64,000 nucleotides of DNA from Clostridium tunisiense TJ (GTDB lineage Bacteria; Bacillota; Clostridia; Clostridiales; Clostridiaceae): positions 310,001-374,000 of the forward strand of contig NZ_AMQH01000006.1 of assembly GCF_000300195.1 (NCBI RefSeq), in the 5' to 3' direction. Shown piece by piece: positions 28,031 through 36,202 of the stretch. Both the position numbers and the translations under genes were made by a program. Below the pieces are notes generated by a model, which worked only from the letters and a program-made list of their open reading frames with translations, did no database searches and was not told where the DNA came from. How positions within the stretch are numbered: position 1 is the first letter of the stretch; the number at the start of each line of letters is the position of its first letter.

Positions 28031-28603
28031 GTGATAAATAGACTAGCATGTACTTTAACAAATTATATAAGAAGTAATAGTGACTTTACAAATTCAGATG
28101 ACTTAGAAAAAATTAACTATGCTATTGAAACTATTTTAAACGAAGCTTTCAAGATTATAATTCTATTGACTTTGTTTTCGATTTTAGGAAAGTTAAGATA
28201 CTTTAATTTCTCAATGATTATTTTACTTTCCATTAGAATTTTCTCTGGAGGACTTCATTCAAAAACTTTTCTTGGCTGCCTATTGTGGACAACCTTACTT
28301 TTTATTGCTACATCCATTGTTGCACCAATCATACCAAAGATAAGTATAGGTATTTATTATTTGATAAGCTTGTTTAATCTATCAGTTATAATAACAAAAT
28401 CACCCTACCCGAATCCTTATAGACCAATAAAATCAAAAAAAAGAAGGCAAGTTCTTAAAGTACTCGCCGTCTTCTTTGCAATATTTTGGACAATTGTATT
28501 ATTGTTTTTTACAAACGATATATGTTATTTAAACTGTGGTATTTTTACTATTTTACTACAATCACTTCAATTATTATATGTTAAGAAAGGTGTTTTTATA
28601 TGA
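28031..28603 (+). CDS. agrB: AgrB-type autoinducer-processing membrane endopeptidase
   Basis: A 190-residue integral membrane cysteine protease that cleaves and cyclises the AgrD peptide. The catalytic pair lies in FSGGLHSKTFLGC, with His76 and Cys83, almost the same numbering as S. aureus AgrB H77/C84. Several membrane helices follow, and the tail is short and basic. The start is GTG 28031, six bases after GGGGAG; a longer frame from 27992 lacks a ribosome site and would begin upstream of the mapped promoter. The stop overlaps the agrD start (ATGA). Confidence 0.9.
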   Translation: MINRLACTLTNYIRSNSDFTNSDDLEKINYAIETILNEAFKIIILLTLFSILGKLRYFNFSMIILLSIRIFSGGLHSKTFLGCLLWTTLLFIATSIVAPIIPKISIGIYYLISLFNLSVIITKSPYPNPYRPIKSKKRRQVLKVLAVFFAIFWTIVLLFFTNDICYLNCGIFTILLQSLQLLYVKKGVFI

Positions 28604-28749
28604 AATTTTTTAAGTTTTTAAAACCTTCTAAATCACTAATTAATATGTTTAGTGTTTGTTTAATTGCACTAGCAGGAGTTATATCCACCTCAACGAGTCT
28701 TGGACTCATTGGTGAAGTTAAACCTCCCAAAAGTTTACTGGATAAATAA
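28600..28749 (+). CDS. agrD: AgrD-type cyclic autoinducer precursor, serine variant
   Basis: A 49-residue peptide directly coupled to agrB. It has a basic amphipathic start (MKFFKFLKPSKSLINMF), a hydrophobic stretch, a short signal core STSTSLGLI and an acidic/proline tail GEVKPPKSLLDK. The tail lines up residue for residue with the DEPEVPKEL region of staphylococcal AgrD. This makes the ring Ser33-Leu-Gly-Leu-Ile37, the same five-member size as classical autoinducers. The ring-closing residue is Ser, not Cys, so a lactone is predicted, as in Enterococcus GBAP and S. intermedius. Its last 15 nt overlap the 3' end of agrC on the other strand. Confidence 0.85.
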   Translation: MKFFKFLKPSKSLINMFSVCLIALAGVISTSTSLGLIGEVKPPKSLLDK

Positions 28750-29985
28750 CTTAAATACCGTCTTATTATCTTCTAAAGATAGTTGAACCCTTCCTCCATT
28801 TCCTTCAACTATCTTTTTCACATTGTAAAGTCCAAGCCCCCTTCCAACCTTGCCTTTAGTTGTAAAGCCTCTTTTGAATATATTATTTATATCTTCAGCC
28901 TTAATAATACCGCTATTACTAACTTCTAAAATATTCATATTTTCTTCAAAATAAGTTTTTACTGTTAAACATTTTTCACCTGGATACTTTTCTAACGCCT
29001 CAAAACCGTTGTCAATTATATTTGTTAAAATTTCAACTACTTCATAATCCCTTAAGGATGTTTCAAGCAATGAATTTTGTATAATGTATGTAAATTTAAT
29101 ATTTATTTTGCTAGCTTCGTGAAGCTTACTGTATACTATAGCACTAAGTATCGAGTTGTCTATATATATCATGTTTTCTAGACTTTGCATAGAATTACTT
29201 AAGTTGTTAATGTAATTTTTAACATTGTAAGAATTCTCATTTCTAATATTTAATTCTACAAGCCCCCTTATTATATTTAAGTGATTCTTAAAATCATGCT
29301 GTCTTTCTCTTATTTCCTCTGTGATACTTCTCAAAACCTCTCCATATTTAGCTTTAACTGCTGTTTCTCTTCTTTCATGTTCCACTCTTACAATATAAAA
29401 ATACATTATAGTATTTATAACAAACATTGTTGAAAGAATTAAAACAAAACTTATCCAGTTTTTTAAGATTATATCACTATCATAGTCCCATAAAACTTTA
29501 GTCACTAAAATATACCCAAGTAAATTAGTAATGAAATAAGTTATTATTTTTTTATCTATTTTAATTATTAGTTTTCTATTGAATACTGGTACATACCTGC
29601 AAATGGTGAAAGATAAAAATATAATTGACATATTAATACCTAGACTAGTGTTAAAATTATCCATATCTATTACAATAAAAATTCCAAATAGTGATATAAC
29701 AACAATTTGAAAAACTATAAGTATAAGTAAAATAAACAAAAACTCTAGCAAAGCCTGAACAATAGTTCTATGATAAATGTAACTTACTAATAATATAAGC
29801 GCCAAATAGCTTAAAATTGTATTGGCATAAAAATTAAATTGAGTTACAGCATTTATCAACGAAGTGATAATTAGTATTAGCAAATTCTTAGATAAACTTA
29901 TCTTTTTTGATGTAAGATTACTCCATAAAATCATTATTGAAATTACCTCTGTGAACGTTATTATAAAACTCTCAATAACACCCAT
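28735..29985 (-). CDS. agrC: AgrC-type sensor histidine kinase
   Basis: A sensor kinase of about 416 residues. Six or seven N-terminal membrane helices (to about residue 200) form the peptide sensor. A dimerisation/phosphoacceptor segment ERQHDFKNHLNIIRGL (HPK10 type, His in HDFKNH) and a GHKL ATPase domain with N-box LTNIIDNGFEAL and GRGLGLYNVKKIVE follow. ATG 29985 overlaps the response-regulator end region closely, so the pair is cotranslated. It presumably senses the AgrD product encoded convergently. Its stop codon lies within the agrD coding region on the other strand. Confidence 0.9.
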   Translation of the reverse strand: MGVIESFIITFTEVISIMILWSNLTSKKISLSKNLLILIITSLINAVTQFNFYANTILSYLALILLVSYIYHRTIVQALLEFLFILLILIVFQIVVISLFGIFIVIDMDNFNTSLGINMSIIFLSFTICRYVPVFNRKLIIKIDKKIITYFITNLLGYILVTKVLWDYDSDIILKNWISFVLILSTMFVINTIMYFYIVRVEHERRETAVKAKYGEVLRSITEEIRERQHDFKNHLNIIRGLVELNIRNENSYNVKNYINNLSNSMQSLENMIYIDNSILSAIVYSKLHEASKINIKFTYIIQNSLLETSLRDYEVVEILTNIIDNGFEALEKYPGEKCLTVKTYFEENMNILEVSNSGIIKAEDINNIFKRGFTTKGKVGRGLGLYNVKKIVEGNGGRVQLSLEDNKTVFKLFIQ

Positions 29986-29995
29986 AAATACCCCA

Positions 29996-30739
29996 CTAAT
30001 ACACAAAATTATTGTATTTCTCTTTAAATATTTTAAAAACCTGATCCTTAAAATTATAGCTTATCAAAGCCTTTTTATCATATCCTTGAAAGCCTATCTC
30101 CCAGGATTTAGAGCCTACTTTTTCTATTTTTTTTATTTCTTTTGTATTTACAATAAAAGACTTATGACACTGGATAATATAATCGCAATTGATCTTTTCT
30201 AAAATTTCCTTTAATCTCATGCCTGATATCTTAAAAGCTCCATTCTTAGTATGAATTGTGCAAGTTTTAATCCTTATTTCTATGAAGAAAATTTCCTCAA
30301 TATAAATTTTCATTGATAATCTTTGCTCTATGTCAAAAACTACATACTTTTTATTTATTTTCTTAATGTCTTTTCTATTTCTAATAAACTTATTAGTGAG
30401 TTCAATTATTTTTTCTTTATTATAAGGTTTCTCAATATAATCGTAGCAGTGAAGTTGCTTGAAGGCATCAATCATATACCCCATATGAGTTGTGATGAAT
30501 ATAATCCATGATAATTCGTATTTACAATCTTTTCTAAGTTCCTTGGCTAAAGTTATTCCAGAAGAATTCTTCAAGTGAATATCTATGTAGAAAAGGTCTA
30601 TTAAAACTTTCCCCCCTATTATCAATGCTCCTTCTTTATCTTCAGCTTCATATATCTTTAAATCCCTACTTATTTCTTGCAAAATTCTTTTTAGATTTTC
30701 CCTTTGAAGCTTATCATCCTCTACTATTAAAATATTCAT
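29996..30739 (-). CDS. agrA: AgrA-type LytTR response regulator
   Basis: A 247-residue two-component regulator. The receiver domain has the acidic pocket VEDD (residues 6-9), the phosphoacceptor in FYIDIHLKNSSG (D53), a switch Thr in FITTH and the conserved Lys in YIEKPYNK. The LytTR DNA-binding domain covers about residues 130-247 (IFFIEIRIKTCTIHT, LEKINCDYIIQCHKSFIVN). LytTR proteins bind two direct repeats one or two helical turns apart upstream of -35. The paired 14-bp repeats before agrB and before the secreted-protein operon are the obvious candidate sites. AGAGGGG precedes the ATG. Confidence 0.92.
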   Translation of the reverse strand: MNILIVEDDKLQRENLKRILQEISRDLKIYEAEDKEGALIIGGKVLIDLFYIDIHLKNSSGITLAKELRKDCKYELSWIIFITTHMGYMIDAFKQLHCYDYIEKPYNKEKIIELTNKFIRNRKDIKKINKKYVVFDIEQRLSMKIYIEEIFFIEIRIKTCTIHTKNGAFKISGMRLKEILEKINCDYIIQCHKSFIVNTKEIKKIEKVGSKSWEIGFQGYDKKALISYNFKDQVFKIFKEKYNNFVY

Positions 30740-31049
30740 GTTAGTTACCCCTCTTAATGTCCGTCAGTTCTATATTTTATATTCGCCGCAAAAAAGAAAT
30801 ATCCTTTTATCATACAATGCAAGAATGTTGCTAATTATTTAATAAAATCTTAATATAACTTGCTGTGCTAGTAAATGAACTAGAATTATTTGCTAGTAGA
30901 AAAGTCTAGCTTGTCATGTTACTCTAATCATTGAAAAACGCCAGTTCAACAATATAGATGGAAACATGGATTCTAGATAGCAATAAATAATCTTAACAAC
31001 TTTATTGTTTTCCATTTTATTATAATTGGTTACATTTACCAAAAGGTAA
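30740..31049. other. Non-coding gap upstream of agrA
   Basis: About 310 bp without a plausible gene. It should contain the agrA promoter. I looked for the 14-bp repeat pair here and found only one poor single match (CCTTTTATCATACA near 30803), so agrCA does not appear to share the autoinduced promoter type. Confidence 0.4.
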
Positions 31050-31436
31050 CTCCAGCATATATTTAATATTGATAGTGCTATCTTATCAGATATTAAGATT
31101 ATTACTATTTCATTAGTTGATGAGTTGCTTACTATTGATTCCGAAAAAACATGGCTTGGATTTTTTACTAAGAATTTTAATAATTTATTTCCTAAATTTT
31201 GCTCAATAATTAGATTCTACAGAGCTAGAAATCTTTATTTAAAGTTGTTGAAGAAAATTAAACTAATAAATACATTATGCTACCAATATGAAAACTTAAA
31301 AATTATTGATAAGATGCCAATACCTGTATGCAAATTTGGAAGCTCTCACTTCTATAATCTTTTAAACCAGAGGTTTCTTATGAATGATGTCTATTTAATA
31401 AAAAAACATGTTATAGATGTAAGCTACATGCAATAA
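31050..31436 (+). pseudogene. Decayed IS982-family transposase fragment
   Basis: An open stretch without a start codon reads ...LSDIKIITISLVDELLTIDS, then EKTWLGFFTKNFNNLFPKFC, RFYRARNLY and IIDKMPIPVCKFGSSHF. These are the central blocks of IS982-type DDE transposases, including the catalytic-region motif IIDSxPxPVCKFGRAHF. The N-terminus and everything after about 125 residues are missing, and the last 30 residues are out of family. It marks an old insertion between agrCA and the secreted-protein/ABC operon. Confidence 0.75.
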
Positions 31437-31598
31437 TAGCCTTAGGCGGCTTCATTAGTAGAATAGCTACTAAAATCTTCACTCATAATCTATGTTTTTT
31501 TTATTAATGGGATTCTCAATACCGAAATGAATATAACTGAAATGAATCAATTGCCCTTTAGATAAAAATACTATTCTCCCGACAGATTAATATAATAT

Positions 31599-31646
31599 AA
31601 ATCAAAGGTAGCTATTCTCATTTTCTAAAATAGCTACCTTTGATTT
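31599..31646 (-). terminator. Terminator of the secreted-protein/ABC operon
   Basis: AAATCAAAGGTAGCTATT (31599-31616) pairs perfectly over 18 bp with 31629-31646 across a 12-nt loop. It lies 9 bp after the last gene of the operon. The tail on the minus strand is AT-rich but only moderately U-rich. The rest of the 218-bp gap to the IS remnant holds nothing I can identify. Confidence 0.75.
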
Positions 31647-31654
31647 ATTAAGCT

Positions 31655-32503
31655 TTATTTATTTGTGTTTACTTTATCTATTTTCTGATACTTAGAATTA
31701 TCCTTTTTAAATACACTTGCATCTATACCCTTATCTATATTTATTTTTTTTGTGGTCAGGTAATACTTTATGTTGCCATTTTCATCATAGCTTTTAAAAT
31801 CAAGTAAAATACCAGTACTCTTTTCAACCACCATTTCAAATTTCCCTTGAAGACTTTCTGATAAAGTCTTATCAATAACACCTGTTAACTTATAGCAATC
31901 TAAATCTAAAAGTTTTGTTTCTTCAAACTCCCAATCCTTATATCTTGCTAATAAAGTAGACCACTCTGTTAATAAGCTTTGTGAACTATACCCTAAAAAT
32001 TCACTATCAAGTCTCTTAAGATTTCCAGATGATTGTCCTGAAACTCTCTGACTTGTACTCAATTTCGTTGTTTTTTCATCTCTAGAAACTGGCTTCCACT
32101 CAAATTCTCTATAAGTGTTATTATTATCATCAAAATTTAACTTTTTATTATTAGCAAATATAACAGTTCTTTCTTTTGAATTATTTTCAGATATTGATGA
32201 CATTCCCATTTGATTTTCCACGTCAATTGCATATTTTACAATATTTTTATTATCCGTGCTTCCTATAGCCTCTTCATACTCTCCTTCACAATTTTTGAAA
32301 TAGTCAATAGAATTTAGCATTTTACCATGAATTGTTTCCTTTTCAGGATGTTTCAAATTTGTTTCTGCCTGTTCCTTACGAGATTCTAATGAGCTATTCT
32401 CTAAAATATTATCCTCTTTATTTATTAATATAATCTTATAAAATAATAATACTCCTAATAAACAAGTTATTCCTATTGATATTATTAACTTTTTGATATT
32501 CAA
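31655..32503 (-). CDS. Membrane-anchored extracellular protein, possibly LolA-like fold
   Basis: A 282-residue protein with one N-terminal membrane helix (about residues 5-27) and a hydrophilic outside domain. I do not recognise a family with certainty. The pattern MLNSIDYFKNCEGEYEEAI near residue 62, the repeated beta-strand/KSTGILLDFKSYDENGN block and KYYLTTKKINIDKGIDASVF near the C-terminus recall LolA/RseB-type lipoprotein-carrier folds used by Firmicute surface proteins. It is the last gene of the ABC operon and may scavenge or handle the exported peptide. The start codon is TTG. Confidence 0.6.
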   Translation of the reverse strand: MNIKKLIISIGITCLLGVLLFYKIILINKEDNILENSSLESRKEQAETNLKHPEKETIHGKMLNSIDYFKNCEGEYEEAIGSTDNKNIVKYAIDVENQMGMSSISENNSKERTVIFANNKKLNFDDNNNTYREFEWKPVSRDEKTTKLSTSQRVSGQSSGNLKRLDSEFLGYSSQSLLTEWSTLLARYKDWEFEETKLLDLDCYKLTGVIDKTLSESLQGKFEMVVEKSTGILLDFKSYDENGNIKYYLTTKKINIDKGIDASVFKKDNSKYQKIDKVNTNK

Positions 32504-32519
32504 TTATATCACCAACTTT

Positions 32520-33062
32520 TTATAATTTTATCGCTTTTCCATACCTTATACCTAATTTATATTTTTCCAATAATTCTTTCTCATAAAGTTTTGTAGGTAT
32601 ATATAAAATCGCCTTTTTATTGCTCCTTTCATATATATCTTTTTTAACGGAATATATTGCTTTTAGATTTATAGTTTCTTCTGGGTTCAAATTTTTAATT
32701 TTACTTTTATCAAAATCCCATTTACTAGTTTGATATTTATAATATCCAATACCTAAAGAACTTTCAATAAACATTGCTGCACTTTCGATATTATTGCTAG
32801 TATTTTTTATTTCAGCTTCAACTGTTACATTAATCATTGACTTCTGTCCCTCTATACCCTCATTTTCTTCCACAATAACATCTTGGGTCTTGTAAGATAT
32901 AATTTTAAATTGTATCTTATCACACTTCACTATTTCTTCAGCTGAACTATATTCTATCGAGAATTTAGATGGAACATTCTCATTAACTTTGTAGTATCTA
33001 TAAAAGCAAAAAAGAACTATAAGACAAAGCAAGATTATAAAATACTTAGTTTTTATTTTCAT
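32520..33062 (-). CDS. Membrane-anchored extracellular protein of unknown function
   Basis: A 180-residue protein with an N-terminal membrane anchor (about residues 7-22) followed by a beta-rich domain of about 150 residues. The segment VTVEAEIKNTSNN...SSLGIGYYKYQTSKWDF... LNPEETINLKAIYSV resembles the DUF4352/immunoglobulin-like extracellular modules found beside ABC transporters, but the match is only by pattern. It overlaps the ATPase gene by 17 nt and has its own AAGGAGG, so it is made with the transporter. Confidence 0.6.
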   Translation of the reverse strand: MKIKTKYFIILLCLIVLFCFYRYYKVNENVPSKFSIEYSSAEEIVKCDKIQFKIISYKTQDVIVEENEGIEGQKSMINVTVEAEIKNTSNNIESAAMFIESSLGIGYYKYQTSKWDFDKSKIKNLNPEETINLKAIYSVKKDIYERSNKKAILYIPTKLYEKELLEKYKLGIRYGKAIKL

Positions 33063-33726
33063 TTATTGCCTCCTTTAAAACTCTATGCTCTACAATTTTA
33101 CCTGATTCAATTGCAAATATCTCATCAGAAAGAAACTCTAAATCCTCTTTATCATGACTTGCTATAAGTATTAATTTATTTTTTTCCTTCATTTTTATTA
33201 ATAAATTCTTAACTAGTTCAACTGCTTCTGAATCTAAAGCATTCGTAGGTTCATCTAAAATTATTAAGTCTGGTTCCTCCATTAGGGCCTGAGCAATGCC
33301 TAACCTTTGTTTCATTCCTAACGAATACTTTTTAAATTTCTTTTTATCATCTGGATTTAACCCTACAGCCAAAATCATTTCTCTTATTTCTTTTTCGCCT
33401 ATTTTCCCAGTAAGTTCTGCTAGCATCTTTAAATTTTGAATTCCTGTAAAATCAGGTAAAAAGCCTGGATATTCAATTATAACTCCAACGCTTTCAGGAA
33501 AAGATATATCTTGTCCTAGTTTTTTATTCCCTATATGTATTTCACCCTTTGTTGGATTTATCAATCCACAAATTGCTCTAAACAACATTGTTTTACCTGA
33601 ACCATTTTTCCCTTTAAACCCATAAATCTTTCCTTTATTTAAGTCTAAGTTTATATCATCCAAAATTAAATTATTTTTAATTTCCTTTGTAAGATTTTTT
33701 ACACTTAAATAAGTCTTATCATTCAT
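33046..33726 (-). CDS. ABC transporter ATP-binding protein of the secreted-protein operon
   Basis: A 226-residue ATPase with Walker A GKNGSGKT, signature YSLGMKQRLG, Walker B LIILDEPTNALD and H-switch ASHD. FPESVGVIIEYPGFLPDFTG is typical of ATPases found with bacteriocin or lantibiotic self-protection and export permeases. It is the only ATPase for three permease genes, so it is likely to energise the whole complex. Confidence 0.92.
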   Translation of the reverse strand: MNDKTYLSVKNLTKEIKNNLILDDINLDLNKGKIYGFKGKNGSGKTMLFRAICGLINPTKGEIHIGNKKLGQDISFPESVGVIIEYPGFLPDFTGIQNLKMLAELTGKIGEKEIREMILAVGLNPDDKKKFKKYSLGMKQRLGIAQALMEEPDLIILDEPTNALDSEAVELVKNLLIKMKEKNKLILIASHDKEDLEFLSDEIFAIESGKIVEHRVLKEAINENKN

Positions 33727-33743
33727 AATTAATCACTATCCTT

Positions 33744-34559
33744 TTAAATAATATCTTTTTTAGTAATTTTCCTATATCCTAAATAACTAAACATTAATGT
33801 TAATGATATATTGTATAGTATAGATTTAAGCAAAGTTAAATTATGAATATTATCAAAATAATCATGCTTTAATATCATAGAATGTATACCTGGTAATAGC
33901 TGATTATCTATAAAAATTGAAAAGCATGTTACTATTACTATTATTAAGTAACTTATATTTGACTTAGTAAACATAGTAAGGTAAATCTGTAAAAATGATA
34001 TAGCTACAGAGGTAGTAAAGTACAATATAATTAAAGTTATAATGAAGTTTCTTGCTACAACTTCCTTTACTAAAATACTTTTTATTAAATCATTAGATAA
34101 TTTACTCCACACTATTGAATCTTCTATAAATAATCTACCAATAAAGTACGTAGTGGTAAATAAAATTAAATATATAAAGAATACATTTATTACTACCCAA
34201 TAGACCTTAGATACCCAATACTCCTTGAATCTTTTAGTTCTTGTTATAACATATATTGAGTTCCTTTTTAAATCTTCACTTACAAAATCACCTACAATAA
34301 AAGCTACAAATACATTTATAGTTATCCATATAATAGGAAGTGCATTTAATTCTTTAATATTATCTAAGTAACCTATACCTCTATAATTTAAAAAAATCAA
34401 ATCAACTATATTGCCTTCATTGCTCTTAATGGAATTACACATTCCAACAGTTATTAACACAATCAATAGTGCAAAAATTATATACTTTCCTTTGTTTTTG
34501 CTAAATCCATAAAGCAAATCTCTTTTAACTATGTTTCTTAATATTTTAGTATTATTCAC
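33744..34559 (-). CDS. ABC transporter permease (predicted membrane protein)
   Basis: A 271-residue protein with six predicted membrane helices (IIFALLIVLITVGMCN, ITINVFVAFIVGDFV and others) and no large outside domain. VGDFVSEDLKRNSIYVITRTKRFKEYWVSKV fits the cytoplasmic coupling segment of ABC-2-like permeases. The start is GTG behind AGGGG. It lies between a sister permease and the ATPase. Confidence 0.72.
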   Translation of the reverse strand: MNNTKILRNIVKRDLLYGFSKNKGKYIIFALLIVLITVGMCNSIKSNEGNIVDLIFLNYRGIGYLDNIKELNALPIIWITINVFVAFIVGDFVSEDLKRNSIYVITRTKRFKEYWVSKVYWVVINVFFIYLILFTTTYFIGRLFIEDSIVWSKLSNDLIKSILVKEVVARNFIITLIILYFTTSVAISFLQIYLTMFTKSNISYLIIVIVTCFSIFIDNQLLPGIHSMILKHDYFDNIHNLTLLKSILYNISLTLMFSYLGYRKITKKDII

Positions 34560-34573
34560 TTGCTGTTACCCCT

Positions 34574-35371
34574 TTAATTTATAAAATCTTTTTTCTGGTA
34601 AACTTTCCTTCCTAAAAAGTAAATTAATATGCATAGTGATAATAAATAAGTTTGATTAACAAAAATACTGCTTACTTTTTTCCAGTTTTCCATACTAATT
34701 ACAGTCTTTTGATATATTAAAGGAATTCTAGAATAGTATCCATCAATTATCGCGAATATTGTTACAAGTATTAAAATAGCTGAATTACTATTATATTTTG
34801 CTTTTAATAGTGCAACTAGTAACCCAATCGCATATAATCCTAAGAATTTTGTTATAAACAACAAAATTAAAACTTTTATGGTAGTAAGATGTTCTGAGTA
34901 TAAAAGAAAATTTTCTTTATCCTTTAACAGTTTATAAAAAGTACCTGCATCACTTGTCCATTTATTTTCATAACTTCCTAAAACAATACCACTAAATAAG
35001 TAACCAATAAAAATAATGATAGCTGCTAATATAAGTGATAAAATTAATAACAATATTACATTTTCATTCCAAACACCAACTTTTAGCTTATTTTTAATAA
35101 CTTTTATAGGCATTTCATTGTTATCAATAGCTTTCATTATGATAAAAGCAAATAAAGGAGTTAATACGAAAACAAACATTGCCATATTTGAAGTTCCTGT
35201 TGCTCCTCCAAAATCTGATATTAAATCTAACACTGATACATTTTGAATTTTTCTACCACTAAAACTTTGGAACATCATCATTACTGATATTAATACTAAT
35301 ACCCATAATAATGAATATCTAATTAGTTTCAATTTCTTTATATGTTTTTTAGCTAAACTATACAATTTCAT
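34574..35371 (-). CDS. ABC transporter permease (predicted membrane protein)
   Basis: A 265-residue protein with about six membrane helices and an outside loop between helices 2 and 3. ATG 35371 is chosen since GGAGG lies 8 nt upstream; a longer TTG frame would begin inside that ribosome site. It overlaps the preceding permease gene by 14 nt. No named family is evident, but size and place match the multi-permease exporters seen beside lactococcin 972-like and DUF2712 secreted proteins. Confidence 0.72.
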   Translation of the reverse strand: MKLYSLAKKHIKKLKLIRYSLLWVLVLISVMMMFQSFSGRKIQNVSVLDLISDFGGATGTSNMAMFVFVLTPLFAFIIMKAIDNNEMPIKVIKNKLKVGVWNENVILLLILSLILAAIIIFIGYLFSGIVLGSYENKWTSDAGTFYKLLKDKENFLLYSEHLTTIKVLILLFITKFLGLYAIGLLVALLKAKYNSNSAILILVTIFAIIDGYYSRIPLIYQKTVISMENWKKVSSIFVNQTYLLSLCILIYFLGRKVYQKKDFIN

Positions 35372-36143
35372 TGTATCTTCCTCCAAAGAAAAAAAACATA
35401 AATGCTAAACCTGTTATAACAAGTCCTAATGAAGGGATAATATGATTGTAAGGTTTATCTTGAAATAAAAATACCACTGGCGATAAATTAAACTTTTTTA
35501 TTGTTGAAAAAAATATATCAAGTAATATATAGGAAATAAATGGAATAATAACAACCACATATCTGTTTTTAACTAAAACTCCAAATGCCAATCCAACAGA
35601 TGCAAATGCACCTCCATACATAAAGAAAATTGCGATTCTTAGAAAAATATAAACTATTGGATAAGTAAAGTACAAATTAGGTAAGAATCCATGTCCCGAC
35701 ACTATGTTAGTTCCAAAAAATATATTTGGTTCTATACTTGGAATCAAAAGTAAATAAGCTACTAGATTAACAACCAGCGGAAGTGATACACAAATCCCTC
35801 CAATAATAAAATTCACAAAAAACCTTGTTATTAAATATTTAGACTTATCATACTTTGTAATTATATTTTTTATAAACCCACTTTTTATATCCTCTACATA
35901 TGCATCACAGTATGCTATAGATCCTAGTAAAGGAAATATAATGCTAAAGATACCAGTGTACATATTTATATTAAATAGAAACCATTGTGAATATACTCCT
36001 AAAGGATAATTATAAAAATCATCTTTAGGCAATTTAATTACATTATTACTTAAAGCCTCTAACAGCCCCATTAAAACTCCAATTATCAAAACTATCATTA
36101 CTGAATTTCTTCTTAAAGCTCTTTTAAATTCAATTCCTAACAT
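35358..36143 (-). CDS. ABC-2 type permease (predicted membrane protein)
   Basis: A 261-residue polytopic protein. After an initial helix (SVMIVLIGVLMGLLEAL-like), the segment PLLGSIAYCDAYVEDIKSGFIKNIITKYDK is the coupling-helix pattern of ABC-2 permeases, and five more helices follow. It is the first transporter gene after the secreted-protein gene, separated by 59 bp that hold a stable hairpin. AAGGAG precedes the ATG. Confidence 0.78.
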   Translation of the reverse strand: MLGIEFKRALRRNSVMIVLIIGVLMGLLEALSNNVIKLPKDDFYNYPLGVYSQWFLFNINMYTGIFSIIFPLLGSIAYCDAYVEDIKSGFIKNIITKYDKSKYLITRFFVNFIIGGICVSLPLVVNLVAYLLLIPSIEPNIFFGTNIVSGHGFLPNLYFTYPIVYIFLRIAIFFMYGGAFASVGLAFGVLVKNRYVVVIIPFISYILLDIFFSTIKKFNLSPVVFLFQDKPYNHIIPSLGLVITGLAFMFFFFGGRYNEIV

Positions 36144-36169
36144 TTTAATTCTCCTTCAAATATAGAGAT

Positions 36170-36196
36170 AAGGATAACTGCAAAGCAATTATCCTT
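36170..36196 (-). terminator. Hairpin between the secreted-protein gene and the permease genes
   Basis: AAGGATAA (36170-36177) pairs with TTATCCTT (36189-36196), with inner pairs. There is no U-run, so partial read-through is expected. This would give more transcript of the small secreted protein than of the transporter, as in many bacteriocin operons. Confidence 0.55.
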
Positions 36197-36202
36197 ATAA
36201 AA

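Noticed and set aside
27775-28041. Overlapping plus- and minus-strand frames of about 80-90 codons upstream of agrB
   Set aside because: They lie across the agrBD promoter and repeat pair, lack ribosome sites and are rich in low-complexity residues; the real gene starts at GTG 28031.
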